Source: Nocardia spumae
GTDB taxonomy: Bacteria; Actinomycetota; Actinomycetes; Mycobacteriales; Mycobacteriaceae
Direction: 5' to 3'
Assembly (NCBI RefSeq): GCF_020733635.1
Contig: NZ_JAJFZL010000001.1
Coordinates: 6,882,001-6,946,000 of the forward strand
Length of the DNA stretch: 64,000 nt
This document shows, piece after piece, positions 17,074 through 24,803 of the stretch. Below the pieces are notes generated by a model that did not search any database, was not told where the DNA came from, and saw only the letters and a program-made list of their open reading frames with translations. The translations under genes were made by a program, and so were the position numbers. The stretch's first letter is position 1. Each line of letters begins with the position of its first letter.

Positions 17074-17895
17074 ATGACGAAGAACAGCACCTCCTCGAAC
17101 AGCCCGATCTGGACCGGCATGGTGCCGGTGGACGATACGGCGCTCGCCGTCACCGACACCGGTGGCTCCGGTATCCCGGTGATCTACTGCAACGGACAGT
17201 TCGCCACGCAGGGGTATTGGAAGCGGGTCATCGGCGAACTCGGGACCGGCTTCCGGCACATCACTTTCGACGAGCGGGCTCGCGGTAGGAAGTCGAAGAC
17301 GTCGGCGGATTACTCCTTCGAGTCCGCGGTCCGCGACGTCGACGCCGTGCTCGACGCTCGCGGTGTGGATCGGGCGCTGGTGGTGGGCTGGTCCTACGGG
17401 GCGTTCGTCGGGGCCCACTGGGCAAGCCGGAATCCGCGACGCGCGCTGGGCGCGGTCCTGGTCGACGGCGCGCAGCCCTTCGACTGGCTCGACGACGCCA
17501 TGGAGCAGCGAATCCGCACGTTGTTCAAGCGACTCCGCTGGGTGACGCCGCTGCTGCGCCCGACCGGCCTGACACCGCGCATGTCCGCCGCCCAGCAGGC
17601 CGAATGCAATATCGAGCTCGGCAAGATCTCTCGTGCGGCCGATCTGGGACCGGTGCTGGACAATCTCGAGGTGCCGGCGCGGTACGTGGTCGCCTCGGGG
17701 TCGTCGTTGGGCAGCAAGGGTGACGAGCAGGAAATCATCCGCGCCAGCCTCGAGGCGGTGTGCGCCCGCAATCCGCGTATCCGCATCAGCGCGAAGGTCG
17801 CCAGCAATCACGACCACATCCTGCGCAAGGACTTCGGCGCCATCGCCCAGGCCGTGCACGAGACCGTGGCGGCCGGTGCGCCTGCGGTTCGGTGA
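17074..17895 (+). CDS. Alpha/beta hydrolase
   Basis: A 273-residue cytosolic alpha/beta hydrolase. An oxyanion-region strand is IPVIYCNGQF (~34-43), the nucleophile elbow is GWSYG (Ser107), the acid is probably an Asp in the region after residue 210, and the catalytic His lies in SNHDHI near residue 247. No signal peptide. No strong ribosome binding site precedes the ATG, and a GTCAG repeat array lies just upstream. The next gene starts 74 bases later with AAGGAG. The substrate is not identifiable; it could be an esterase, lipase or haloperoxidase-type enzyme. Confidence 0.82.
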   Translation: MTKNSTSSNSPIWTGMVPVDDTALAVTDTGGSGIPVIYCNGQFATQGYWKRVIGELGTGFRHITFDERARGRKSKTSADYSFESAVRDVDAVLDARGVDRALVVGWSYGAFVGAHWASRNPRRALGAVLVDGAQPFDWLDDAMEQRIRTLFKRLRWVTPLLRPTGLTPRMSAAQQAECNIELGKISRAADLGPVLDNLEVPARYVVASGSSLGSKGDEQEIIRASLEAVCARNPRIRISAKVASNHDHILRKDFGAIAQAVHETVAAGAPAVR

Positions 17896-17969
17896 ACCGA
17901 CGGGCTCGACCCGACCACACACGACACCCCAATCACTCTTCACCACAACATATTTCAAGGAGTATCACC

Positions 17970-18377
17970 ATGTCCGTCACCCTGACCGACCAGGACAAGG
18001 CCACCGTCCGGACCGCCGCTTACGGCGCCGTATCCCTGATGGCCGCCGCCGATGCGGCCGGCTCACCGCACAAGACCGCTACCGAGGGCACGCTGGCCCT
18101 GTCCTCGGCGACCGGCTTCGTCGGCCACGTGCTCGCGGCGAAGTCCACGGACATCCGGCTGCGGGGCAGGACCGTCGCCCAACTCGCCGACCAGGTGCTG
18201 CCCGCTCTGACCGCGGCCATGAGCCTGCTCCAGCAGCGGGACCCGGCCGAGGCGAACAACTTCCGTGGCACCGTGATCGTCGCCATCGACGCGGCGGCCC
18301 GGACGCACCAGGGCGCGCCCAGTCCGGCCTCGGCCGAGATGGCTCGCAAGATCACCGCAGCGCTCGACGCCGCGTGA
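17970..18377 (+). CDS. Conserved hypothetical small helical protein
   Basis: A 135-residue protein, mostly alpha-helical and alanine-rich, with no signal peptide or membrane helix. ATG 17970 is preceded by CAAGGAGTATCACC, a good ribosome binding site, so I prefer it over longer in-frame extensions into the hydrolase gene. I recognise no domain. It follows the alpha/beta hydrolase closely and may be co-expressed with it. Confidence 0.65.
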   Translation: MSVTLTDQDKATVRTAAYGAVSLMAAADAAGSPHKTATEGTLALSSATGFVGHVLAAKSTDIRLRGRTVAQLADQVLPALTAAMSLLQQRDPAEANNFRGTVIVAIDAAARTHQGAPSPASAEMARKITAALDAA

Positions 18378-18384
18378 CGGGGTC

Positions 18385-18847
18385 ATGACTACTTCGATGA
18401 GCAGGGTGACGCGATGGGTCGAGCAAAATGCCCATCCGCTGGCCGGCGCCGGGCCGGAGGATCCGCTCGACGATGTGGCACCGCCGTACAAGATGATAGG
18501 CGCGGCAACCGTTGTCGCATTGGGCGCGGCGACGCGGGACGCGCATGAGCTGTCCGTCGTCGCACATCGGAGGGTGCGCCATCTGGTGGAGCACCAGGGA
18601 TTTCGCAGCCTCGTGCTCGAGGGGGACGATGCGGCCAGCACGGCGATCGACGAGTACGTGCGCACCGGGTCCACGGCACCACCGCGTACACCTTCCCCTC
18701 TCCCGCAGCGGATTTCGCCGAGGTGACGCTCGGCGCCCCGGATATCGCCGCCTTTGCGCTGGATCTGCGATCGCCGCACCGAACGAGGTGCGAACCCGGC
18801 TGGATGGTCCGGCGAAGACTCGCCGATCGAGCGGGTCGCACCGATCA
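18385..18847 (+). pseudogene. Erythromycin esterase family relic (internal deletion)
   Basis: The first ~90 codons read as an erythromycin esterase N-terminus (VVALGAATRDAHELSVVAHR, then HLVEHQGFRSLVLEGDDAAS and IDEYVRTGS). After about 18670 the C-terminal end of the same family appears in another frame: GTTAYTFPSPAADFAEVTLG followed by GAPDIAAFALDLRSP, then a further frame change gives EVRTRLDGPAKTR. Intact relatives are about 400-450 residues, so roughly 300 codons have been lost and the ends joined with frameshifts. The remnant runs into the convergent rhodanese gene. An intact member lies at 56830-58107. Confidence 0.75.
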
Positions 18848-19177
18848 GCGGTCGGTGAGCCGACCGCCCGCGGCGCGCCACTGCACCAGTCCGCCGCTCA
18901 TGTTCACGGCGTCGAAGCCGTTGTCCACCAGCAGATTCGCTGCGCCGGCCGAGCGGAGGCCGCCGGTGCAGAACGCGATGAGCAGACGATCGTCGGGGAA
19001 TTCCGGACAGCGTTCGAGCAGCACCTCGAGGGGTGCGTGGACGGCGCCCGGAATATGGACCCGATTCCACTCGAAGTGGCGTCGCACGTCGACGACCAGT
19101 GCGCCGTCCTCGACGAGCGCGATCGCCTCGGCCGCGGTGACGGCGGGTGGTCTGCGCAGATAGTGCCGGATGCTCAT
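18845..19177 (-). CDS. Rhodanese-like sulfurtransferase domain protein
   Basis: A 110-residue single-domain rhodanese. Blocks are VVDVRRHFEWNRVHIPGAVH (~28-47) and the active-site loop AFCTGGLRS with catalytic Cys70 and the C-x4-R arrangement. It could move sulfane sulfur or act as a thiosulfate sulfurtransferase in the cytosol. It is expressed on the minus strand downstream of a MarR gene, with a perfect palindrome (19230-19252) between the two, so the MarR protein may control it. Confidence 0.88.
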   Translation of the reverse strand: MSIRHYLRRPPAVTAAEAIALVEDGALVVDVRRHFEWNRVHIPGAVHAPLEVLLERCPEFPDDRLLIAFCTGGLRSAGAANLLVDNGFDAVNMSGGLVQWRAAGGRLTDR

Positions 19178-19229
19178 CGCGGTGCGCGCCTCCTGTCGAG
19201 CGTGGACCGCGTGCCGATCGCGACCTCAC

Positions 19230-19252
19230 AACCTTCAGTTTAGCTGAAGGTT
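19230..19252. promoter_or_regulatory. Perfect palindrome, candidate MarR operator
   Basis: The inverted repeat AACCTTCAG-TTTAG-CTGAAGGTT has 9-base arms. It overlaps the last codon of the MarR gene and lies in the promoter region of the downstream rhodanese gene. Size and symmetry fit a MarR-type dimer site. Confidence 0.55.
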
Positions 19253-19670
19253 AGTCCAGCGTGGACATCACCCGCACCATGTGGACTCGCAACGCCTCCG
19301 CCAGATCCGGGTTCCGCTCGGTGAACTCCGCATCGAGCCGCGCCACCACGTCCGCCGCCCGGACCAGCAGCGCCTCCCCCTCGGCCGTGACCCGCAGCGT
19401 CGACGCCGCCCCGGCCTGAGCGGTGCCGTCGTCGACGAGGCCGGCCTCGACGAATCGCGCGACCGCGGTGTGCGCGCTCTGCACCGTGATCCGGGAACGT
19501 CGGGCGAGCTCGCTGAACGAGATACCGGGCAGGCCGCGAATATGCCCCAGCAGTCCGTATTTGCGGGTCGTCAAACCCAGCGGCCGCAGGGCGTCGGCGA
19601 ACGCCGCCTCCCACACCCGGCTCACGGTGAGCAGTGTGATCATGGGACTGAACGGGGGCGTCTCGGACAT
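19251..19670 (-). CDS. MarR family transcriptional regulator
   Basis: A 139-residue MarR-type winged helix protein. The DNA-binding region is GISFSELARRSRITVQSAHT AVARFVEAGLV (about residues 49-80), followed by a wing and the dimerisation helix ending VRVMSTLD. It lies directly upstream of the rhodanese gene on the same strand, with a palindrome at its own 3' end. Alternatives are a repressor of detoxification or sulfur genes elsewhere. No conserved redox Cys pair is seen. Confidence 0.85.
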   Translation of the reverse strand: MSETPPFSPMITLLTVSRVWEAAFADALRPLGLTTRKYGLLGHIRGLPGISFSELARRSRITVQSAHTAVARFVEAGLVDDGTAQAGAASTLRVTAEGEALLVRAADVVARLDAEFTERNPDLAEALRVHMVRVMSTLD

Positions 19671-20021
19671 GGAGGCAGGCTACCGACGCGCGTCGCGGCC
19701 CTGGACGGTTCGTGGCGCGATGGGCTCGCCGCCAGCGGCTGGCAGACCGCGGCCAGACCCGGAGATCAACTCCGGGTCGAACTGGAGGTCACCGACGTCC
19801 GCCGGTCGAAATCCCGCAACCCGATCCATGGTGCCGACTGCGACACCGATGGAGGTGCGACACCGATGGAGGTGCGACGCGGCCGGATGGGCGCACAACA
19901 CCCGGCCGTTCTTCGCGCGAACCTCGGTGCCGACGGGGGAAGACCCGAAACACGGCGAGGTGTGCACGACCGATTCGGCTCCAACACCGCGAATCGACCT
20001 GTGGTCGTGCGTAGTTCGCTG
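19671..20021. other. 351-base intergenic region without a convincing gene
   Basis: This region lies between the MarR start and the DUF397 stop. It contains a 17-base tandem duplication (19840-19873) and several overlapping open frames with no recognisable product. It probably carries the MarR promoter and the end of the XRE-DUF397 transcript. Confidence 0.5.
19840..19873. repeat. Tandem duplication of a 17-base unit
   Basis: Two head-to-tail copies of GCGACACCGATGGAGGT, followed by a partial third copy (GCGAC). Noncoding as far as I can tell. A likely replication-slippage product. Confidence 0.8.
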
Positions 20022-20195
20022 TCAATCGCGGATATCGAACCCGCCGGACCTCAGACAGGCAGTGAAGGAGTCCCATTCGCCGGGGGTGAACAGCAGAGCG
20101 GGGCCGGTGCGGTCCTTCGAGTCGCGAACGGCGACTGCGGCATCGCCGAGGTGAGCGATCTCCACGCAGTCGCTGCCGTCGCTGCCGCGCGCCAG
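20022..20195 (-). CDS. DUF397 domain protein, non-canonical start
   Basis: The frame encodes the hallmark DUF397 pattern: DCVEIAHLGDAAVAVRDSKD, RTGPALLFTPGEWDSF and ending FDIRD. DUF397 proteins are small partners of XRE/DUF5753 regulators, and such a regulator lies immediately upstream. No ATG, and no GTG or TTG before the Cys-Val-Glu core, is available in this frame. The best candidate is CTG 20195, giving 57 residues. The frame is the same as that of the upstream XRE gene, separated only by its single TAG (20214-20216), so stop-codon readthrough would make an XRE-DUF397 fusion. The domain is sure; the start is not. Confidence 0.7.
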   Translation of the reverse strand: MARGSDGSDCVEIAHLGDAAVAVRDSKDRTGPALLFTPGEWDSFTACLRSGGFDIRD

Positions 20196-20213
20196 TCCGC
20201 AAGGGCTGCGATG

Positions 20214-21107
20214 CTAGTTACCGGCATACTCATTGGCGATTCTTCGGATCATCCTCTTGGTGTCGTCCTCGCTCGATGACAACGCCCGAAGCTCGTCCAA
20301 AGCACTCTGATACGAGCTGACCACGGTGTCGTTCTCAACGAACAGCCCGCCGTTGAAGCTCTCGGTATAGATCATCGGTGCCTCCGGCAGGCGACCGGAG
20401 TTCAGTGGCGGAAACTCGAGCAGCACAAACGACTGGAGCACCAGGCCCGGATGCGTACCGACATCGAACGGAATTGCTCGGATAGACACATTGGGCAGGC
20501 TCGCGGCCTCCACAAGGTGAAGCAACTGTTCGAGCATGACGTCACGTCCACCGGCCTGATGCCGAAATACCGACTCCGACAACAGCACTTCCAGGGTGAA
20601 GCCTGGTTCGGACAGTTTGCGCTTGCGACCAGCGACGATCTCGACGTGCTGTTCGACCTCCGACCTGGACAACGTTGGATCCGAGGTCTCGACTATCCAT
20701 CGGCGATAACCACGGGTCTGCAGCAGACCGGGCACCAACGTGAGTTTGTAGGTCGCTATCTTCGAGCATGCCTGTTCGAGACTCATGAAGTGATTGAAGT
20801 TCGGGTTTACGACATCAGAGAAGGCCCGCCACCAGAAGTTGGAATCATCTCCTCGCGCCGCCTTTATCTCTTGAAGTAGGCCCTGCACCTCAGCTTTGGC
20901 CTCGGTATCGGCGGCGTAGAAGTCCAACAGCTCTCGAAATTGCGCCCGGCTGATGCGAACGGGACGCCCTTCCTCCAGGCGACCGATCCCCTGTTTCGAT
21001 ACGTCGATCGCCAATCCAGCGGCGAGCTGACTCTTCTGCGCCGCTGCCCGCAATTCGCGCATTCGGCGGCCGAGCGCCCGCCGGGGAAGGGTGGTCCCAC
21101 CTGCCAT
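20214..21107 (-). CDS. XRE family regulator with DUF5753 (Scr1-type) domain
   Basis: A 297-residue protein. An N-terminal Cro/CI-type helix-turn-helix (residues ~10-70, RRMRELRAAAQKSQLAAGLA and VSKQGIGRLEEGRPVRIS) is followed by a DUF5753 domain from ~95 to the end (LEQACSKIATYKLTLVPGLL QTRGYRRWI, then VLLSESVFRHQAGGRDVM). Such proteins pair with small DUF397 proteins in actinomycetes, affecting development or acting as toxin-antitoxin-like pairs. A DUF397 frame follows directly. An inverted repeat upstream (21128-21161) may be its own operator. Confidence 0.88.
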   Translation of the reverse strand: MAGGTTLPRRALGRRMRELRAAAQKSQLAAGLAIDVSKQGIGRLEEGRPVRISRAQFRELLDFYAADTEAKAEVQGLLQEIKAARGDDSNFWWRAFSDVVNPNFNHFMSLEQACSKIATYKLTLVPGLLQTRGYRRWIVETSDPTLSRSEVEQHVEIVAGRKRKLSEPGFTLEVLLSESVFRHQAGGRDVMLEQLLHLVEAASLPNVSIRAIPFDVGTHPGLVLQSFVLLEFPPLNSGRLPEAPMIYTESFNGGLFVENDTVVSSYQSALDELRALSSSEDDTKRMIRRIANEYAGN

Positions 21108-21127
21108 AGTTAGCCTCCCTATCGAGT

Positions 21128-21161
21128 GCGGTCCAGTACGGACCTATCTGTGCTGGACCGC
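21128..21161. promoter_or_regulatory. Inverted repeat upstream of the XRE gene
   Basis: GCGGTCCAG (21128-21136) pairs with CTGGACCGC (21153-21161). A further half-site, ATACTGGAC, follows at about 21165-21173 and matches GTCCAGTAC in the left arm. It lies 21 bases before the XRE start, so it is a candidate autoregulatory operator. Confidence 0.45.
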
Positions 21162-21405
21162 CCCATACTGGACGCCCGGCGATCTGCCGAAACGAGCCGA
21201 ATTTCGCGGTCCGTACGTGTGTTCTTGGTGTGTACTGAATGCACCCCGATGACCGGGAAGACCCGGAACACACAGCCGCACAATCATTCTCGGCACAGCG
21301 AGCGGCAGCGGTCCGGGACACCACCGCATAGCACTGACGCGACACGCGTGGTGGCTCTCAGCAGCCTCGGTCATCGGGCCGACCACACAGCGAAGGTTCG
21401 AAACG

Positions 21406-21807
21406 ATGACGAATACGGAAGTAGCACAACTGGATACAGCGGAATCAGATACGAGAACATCCCCACACAGCGATTTCACGATCGTAGCACCGCCCAGCGT
21501 GTGTGGATACGCCGAAATCGAACTGGCGCACGAACAGATGCGGCGCCATCGCGGCTGCCGGATTCACGCGTGCGCGTGGAAGGCGGCGGCATATCAGACC
21601 CTGGTCCGCGCGGGGCGGCTCGCGCCGCAGTCGACGACACCCCGGCAGCGGGCCGCCCAGCGCGCCATCAGCTTCCCCGCCCTCCCGGCTGAGCCGCCTA
21701 CCGATTCGGCGCCCACACCACAGACCCTGCGCGACGTGCTCGACCGGCTCTCCGACCTGGCCTTACCGAATCACGAACCGAGCCGGACACCGCGCCACTC
21801 GCCGTGA
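21406..21807 (+). CDS. Hypothetical protein, actinomycete type
   Basis: A 133-residue protein. The central block has a charged, Cys/His-containing segment (AHEQMRRHRGCRIHACAWKA) and LVRAGRLAPQSTTPRQRAAQ. The flanks are low complexity and Pro/Thr-rich. I recall similar central blocks in small Nocardia proteins near XRE/DUF397 pairs, but know no function. It is divergent from the XRE gene. The next gene overlaps its stop by GTGA, so it opens a three-gene operon. Confidence 0.6.
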   Translation: MTNTEVAQLDTAESDTRTSPHSDFTIVAPPSVCGYAEIELAHEQMRRHRGCRIHACAWKAAAYQTLVRAGRLAPQSTTPRQRAAQRAISFPALPAEPPTDSAPTPQTLRDVLDRLSDLALPNHEPSRTPRHSP

Positions 21808-22112
21808 GCGAGTTCCGCACCGAGGCGGGCGGCTGGCAGGCGATCTGGCGGCGACATCGTCAGCGAATACGAATCCTTCTGGTACGCGACATATCCCATA
21901 CGGAACCAATCCTGACGGCGGCCGCGGCCACCGCACCCGATCTGGCGGATATGCGCGATCGGCTACCGGAGCTGTCGCCGCTGTGGGATGCGATTCGGCA
22001 CGAATACTGGGCCGGCCTGCGCCACGGTCAACTCACCGGCGAATCGGCGGGCCCGTCCGGTCCGCCCCACATCACCCCATCCCACGACCGATCACCGAAA
22101 GGCGTTGTATGA
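21804..22112 (+). CDS. Hypothetical protein, second gene of small operon
   Basis: A 102-residue protein starting at GTG 21804, overlapping the previous stop. It is rich in Arg and Trp near the start (WQAIWRRHRQRIRILLVRDI) and in Leu/Asp in the middle (DLADMRDRLPELSPLWDAIR), with a disordered tail. No known domain, signal or membrane helix. Its stop overlaps the next ATG (ATGA), which supports real translation of all three frames. Confidence 0.55.
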   Translation: MSEFRTEAGGWQAIWRRHRQRIRILLVRDISHTEPILTAAAATAPDLADMRDRLPELSPLWDAIRHEYWAGLRHGQLTGESAGPSGPPHITPSHDRSPKGVV

Positions 22113-22291
22113 CAGAGGACGACTCGGCCGACCGGATCCGCCCGCTCGGCGATCGGGCCGCTCGCGCGGGTTACCGGCTGATGCGCGATCCCGCCCGCCC
22201 GGACACCTGGATACTGCTCGACGCGGCGAGCGGTGAACCCGTCCACTCGGAGTCTTCCCTCGATCGGATCGAAGAATGGCTGAACGAGTGA
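22109..22291 (+). CDS. Small hypothetical protein, third gene of small operon
   Basis: A 60-residue acidic protein overlapping the previous gene by ATGA. It contains AGYRLMRDPARPDTWILLDAAS and ends LDRIEEWLNE. This looks like a compact beta-hairpin/helix fold of a kind often seen next to DUF397/XRE genes, but I know no function. It ends convergently 28 bases before the EspG gene. Confidence 0.55.
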   Translation: MTEDDSADRIRPLGDRAARAGYRLMRDPARPDTWILLDAASGEPVHSESSLDRIEEWLNE

Positions 22292-22319
22292 ACGGGCAGG
22301 AGCGCCCGCTATCCGGAGT

Positions 22320-23096
22320 TCACGGGCGTGGGTGGTCGCCGTTTCGCACCTCGGCGATGGTGCGGGTGATCATATCCCGCACCTGTGCGGTCATCCGGGA
22401 AGAATCGGTCGGCTTGATCCGGATGACACGGTCGCCGAAGCTCGCGTACCTGCCGTCGTCGATGAAGTCGATGATCTGGAAATCCTTGCGTCCCTTGGTA
22501 TGCCGATTATCCGGACTGCCCCACGGATACGCGGCGATATGGAAGGTCGCACTGGTCGGACGGTTGAGGAACCGGGACAGCTGCTCCTTCGGGCCGACCA
22601 CCCAGGGATCGCGCACGTGCGGGATGGGGGCATCCAGATCCTCGATCGGGACCGACAGCGGTTTTCCCTGTCCCGCAGCACAATCGGGAAGTGCGGCGAT
22701 CACCGCCCCGGCGACCCGATCGGCAGCCAGATACGACAGGCGCACCGGGCCGCCGACGGTGTCCTCCGGCCCCGGATCCTGCACCGCGATCGCGCCTTCG
22801 CGGTCGTTCACGGCCGCGTGGATGCGGATCTTGTGCTCACGGCGCGGACCACGAAACCCGGCGATCTCGATCCGGACCTCCGGAGCGAGCATGACCTCCA
22901 CCGCCCGTTCGAGATCCGGATCCACCTGTGGGAGCAGGGTTTCGGCGACCCGCTTGCGGGTCCGCTCCACATCCGAGACGGTGGCCTCGTCGACGAAACG
23001 GTGTGCCAGCGGATACGGCAGCACATCCCGTCCGGTGCAGTCCCAGAGCACGCGGAACTGGGTGGCGTCGAAGCGCCACTGCCTGCCATTGTTCAT
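22320..23096 (-). CDS. EspG family ESX secretion-associated chaperone
   Basis: A 258-residue protein matching the EspG fold: WRFDATQFRVLWDCTGRDVL at the N-terminus, DLERAVEVMLAPEVRIEIAG, GPKEQLSRFLNRPTSATFHI, and a C-terminal KDFQIIDFIDDGRYASFGD. EspG proteins are cytosolic chaperones that bind PE/PPE-type substrates and hand them to a type VII (ESX) secretion system. It is the last of four minus-strand genes, right after the PPE-like protein that is its likely client. No ESX membrane-core gene (EccB, C, D or E) is in the window. Confidence 0.85.
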   Translation of the reverse strand: MNNGRQWRFDATQFRVLWDCTGRDVLPYPLAHRFVDEATVSDVERTRKRVAETLLPQVDPDLERAVEVMLAPEVRIEIAGFRGPRREHKIRIHAAVNDREGAIAVQDPGPEDTVGGPVRLSYLAADRVAGAVIAALPDCAAGQGKPLSVPIEDLDAPIPHVRDPWVVGPKEQLSRFLNRPTSATFHIAAYPWGSPDNRHTKGRKDFQIIDFIDDGRYASFGDRVIRIKPTDSSRMTAQVRDMITRTIAEVRNGDHPRP

Positions 23097-23124
23097 CGAC
23101 CCGAACCCCTACCCACAGCCGCCG

Positions 23125-24408
23125 CTACTCACCGATGACCGGAGGTACGGTCTTCGGGAGCGCCGGGATACCCGTCAACTCGTCGCCGTTCTCCTGATTG
23201 ATCAGGTAGTCCGCGACACTCTTGGTGCGCTCTTCTTCCTTCTCGCCCTTACCGCGACCCGCGCCGCCACCCATACCGGGCATACCGCTCGCCCCGGCAC
23301 GGCTCGCGGCCGAACCGGCGCGCCCGGCGGACGCGGCATTCGGTGTGGCCGCCAACGGAACACTGGCGCCGGCGCCCGGCGCGCTCGATCCGCTCGAGCC
23401 ACCGAGGCCGCCGCCCGCGCCGCCCGGCACGGACGAACCACTGCCCGATCCGAGCGAATTCGGATCGACCCCAGCGGCGTTCGTGGCCGCCGAGGGATCG
23501 GTCTTCGCCTGATCACTCGGATTCTGCGAACCGTTCTGATTCTCGGACGGGTTGTTCGATTGCGGGTTCTGCGAATTCGGGTTCTGATCCTGATTCGGGT
23601 TGTTCGGCCCGTTCTGGTCACCGCCCGGCACCGGCTGGCCCGGATTCTTTCCGCCGGGAGGCCAGGTCGTCGACGGCGGCGGCTGATCGCCCGGCCCCGG
23701 CTGGTGCTGATTCGGCTTCGGAATGACCGGCACGCCGGTGTCGCTCTCGTGAACGACCGGGGCGTAGACGGTGGTGAGGACCCGCTTGGCCTCGGCGTAG
23801 GCGTTGTCGTACGCCGTGACGTCGTCACGCCAGCCGCGCCCGGTCACCAGGCTGAACGCGTTGTTCACCCCCGAACGATGGCTCGGCACATGCGGCACAA
23901 GCGCTTTGGTCGGCGCCAGGCCGGTCGCCAGTTCGGACAGCTTGTTACTGGTGAGCGCGGCGGCCTTGGCGACCTTCGACGCTTGCGTGGTGTAGTCGGT
24001 GACCGACTGCGCCGCGGCGTTGCGCGCCTCGCCGCGCCAGACATTCTCGTTGGTGACCTTGGACCACGCCTGCTGATAGGTCGTCAGCGACGTCGTCTCC
24101 TGGGTGCCGATCTTGTCCCAGGCGTCCTTCAGATTGGTCACCGACTCCAGATTGATCTGGTCGACCTTCGTGCGCAACGCGGCGAGATCGTGCTTCTCGA
24201 AATTGTCGGTATCGACCACGGAAGGCTTGCGGAAGTCGCCGTCGAATCCGATCGCCCGCGCCTTACCCCGGACATCGTCGCGGGTGTGGTTGTAATCGGT
24301 TTGCAGGTCACCCGCATTCGAGACACGGTTGGTATCCCTGTCCTGCGTGAGATTTGTCAGCAAGCGTCCGGCCAAGCTGCCGAGTTGATCACTCAGAAAC
24401 GCCATCAC
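23125..24408 (-). CDS. PPE/WXG-like type VII secretion substrate with proline/asparagine-rich tail
   Basis: A 427-residue protein. Residues 1-~195 are helical with a WRGEARNAAAQ motif (W-x-G, ~123) in a helix-turn-helix like ESX substrates. Residues ~215-360 are low complexity, rich in Pro, Asn, Gln, Ser and Gly. The C-terminus (VADYLINQENGDELTGIPAL) is a conserved-looking tail. GTG 24408 is directly followed by ATG 24405, and either may be the start. It lies between the small helical protein and EspG, as expected for a secreted substrate/chaperone set. It probably acts outside the cell or at the cell wall. Confidence 0.78.
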   Translation of the reverse strand: MMAFLSDQLGSLAGRLLTNLTQDRDTNRVSNAGDLQTDYNHTRDDVRGKARAIGFDGDFRKPSVVDTDNFEKHDLAALRTKVDQINLESVTNLKDAWDKIGTQETTSLTTYQQAWSKVTNENVWRGEARNAAAQSVTDYTTQASKVAKAAALTSNKLSELATGLAPTKALVPHVPSHRSGVNNAFSLVTGRGWRDDVTAYDNAYAEAKRVLTTVYAPVVHESDTGVPVIPKPNQHQPGPGDQPPPSTTWPPGGKNPGQPVPGGDQNGPNNPNQDQNPNSQNPQSNNPSENQNGSQNPSDQAKTDPSAATNAAGVDPNSLGSGSGSSVPGGAGGGLGGSSGSSAPGAGASVPLAATPNAASAGRAGSAASRAGASGMPGMGGGAGRGKGEKEEERTKSVADYLINQENGDELTGIPALPKTVPPVIGE

Positions 24409-24776
24409 TACCTACCCGAGTTGATCTGGCCGGCGGCATCCACATCCTGGCCGGTGAGATGTTTGATGGATTGGACCATGACCTCGCGCATGTTCCTGAC
24501 TACTTCCGCGTGTTCCTTGATGACCGCGTCGATCGAATTCGGCTCACCAGTGCCCTGCTTCTGGAATGCGCCTTCGAGGGCGTGACCCATGTCGAAGTCA
24601 CCAAAGCCGGATACACGCTTGGTCAGCTCCACTACGGTCAGAATGTCCTGTAGGTCGGTGAGGCGCTTATCACAGGCCGTGAGGCACTCGCGAGCTACGG
24701 CTTCATTATCGAGATACAACGCGCCCGCGCGAGCCTGTTCCGCGTATCGCTTCCATTGATCGGACTCTGAACTCAT
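24408..24776 (-). CDS. Small helical protein, candidate ESX partner (WXG100/EspC-like size)
   Basis: A 122-residue, largely helical, soluble protein with no signal peptide (AEQARAGALYLDNEAVAREC, VVELTKRVSGFGDFDMGHAL and EHAEVVRNMREVMVQSIKHL). It lacks a clear WXG but has the size and helical hairpin expected of a PE/EspC-like partner of the downstream PPE-like protein. The stop touches the start of that protein, so the pair is co-translated. Assignment rests on context. Confidence 0.65.
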   Translation of the reverse strand: MSSESDQWKRYAEQARAGALYLDNEAVARECLTACDKRLTDLQDILTVVELTKRVSGFGDFDMGHALEGAFQKQGTGEPNSIDAVIKEHAEVVRNMREVMVQSIKHLTGQDVDAAGQINSGR

Positions 24777-24803
24777 CTCGACGTCATCCCCTCCCAGTCA
24801 CAA

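Noticed and set aside
19680..19967. Minus-strand 95-codon ORF in the MarR-DUF397 gap
   Set aside because: It contains the tandem repeat, has no domain or ribosome binding site, and three frames are open at once here.
22288..22320. Small hairpin with GTGAAC/GTTCAC and CGGGC/GCCCG arms between convergent genes
   Set aside because: Short, interrupted stems. It could be a weak terminator but is not clearer than chance in this base composition.
22276..24585. Plus-strand frame of about 770 codons opposite the EspG and PPE-like genes
   Set aside because: The minus strand gives recognisable EspG and secretion-substrate proteins with co-translated neighbours; the plus frame is low complexity.
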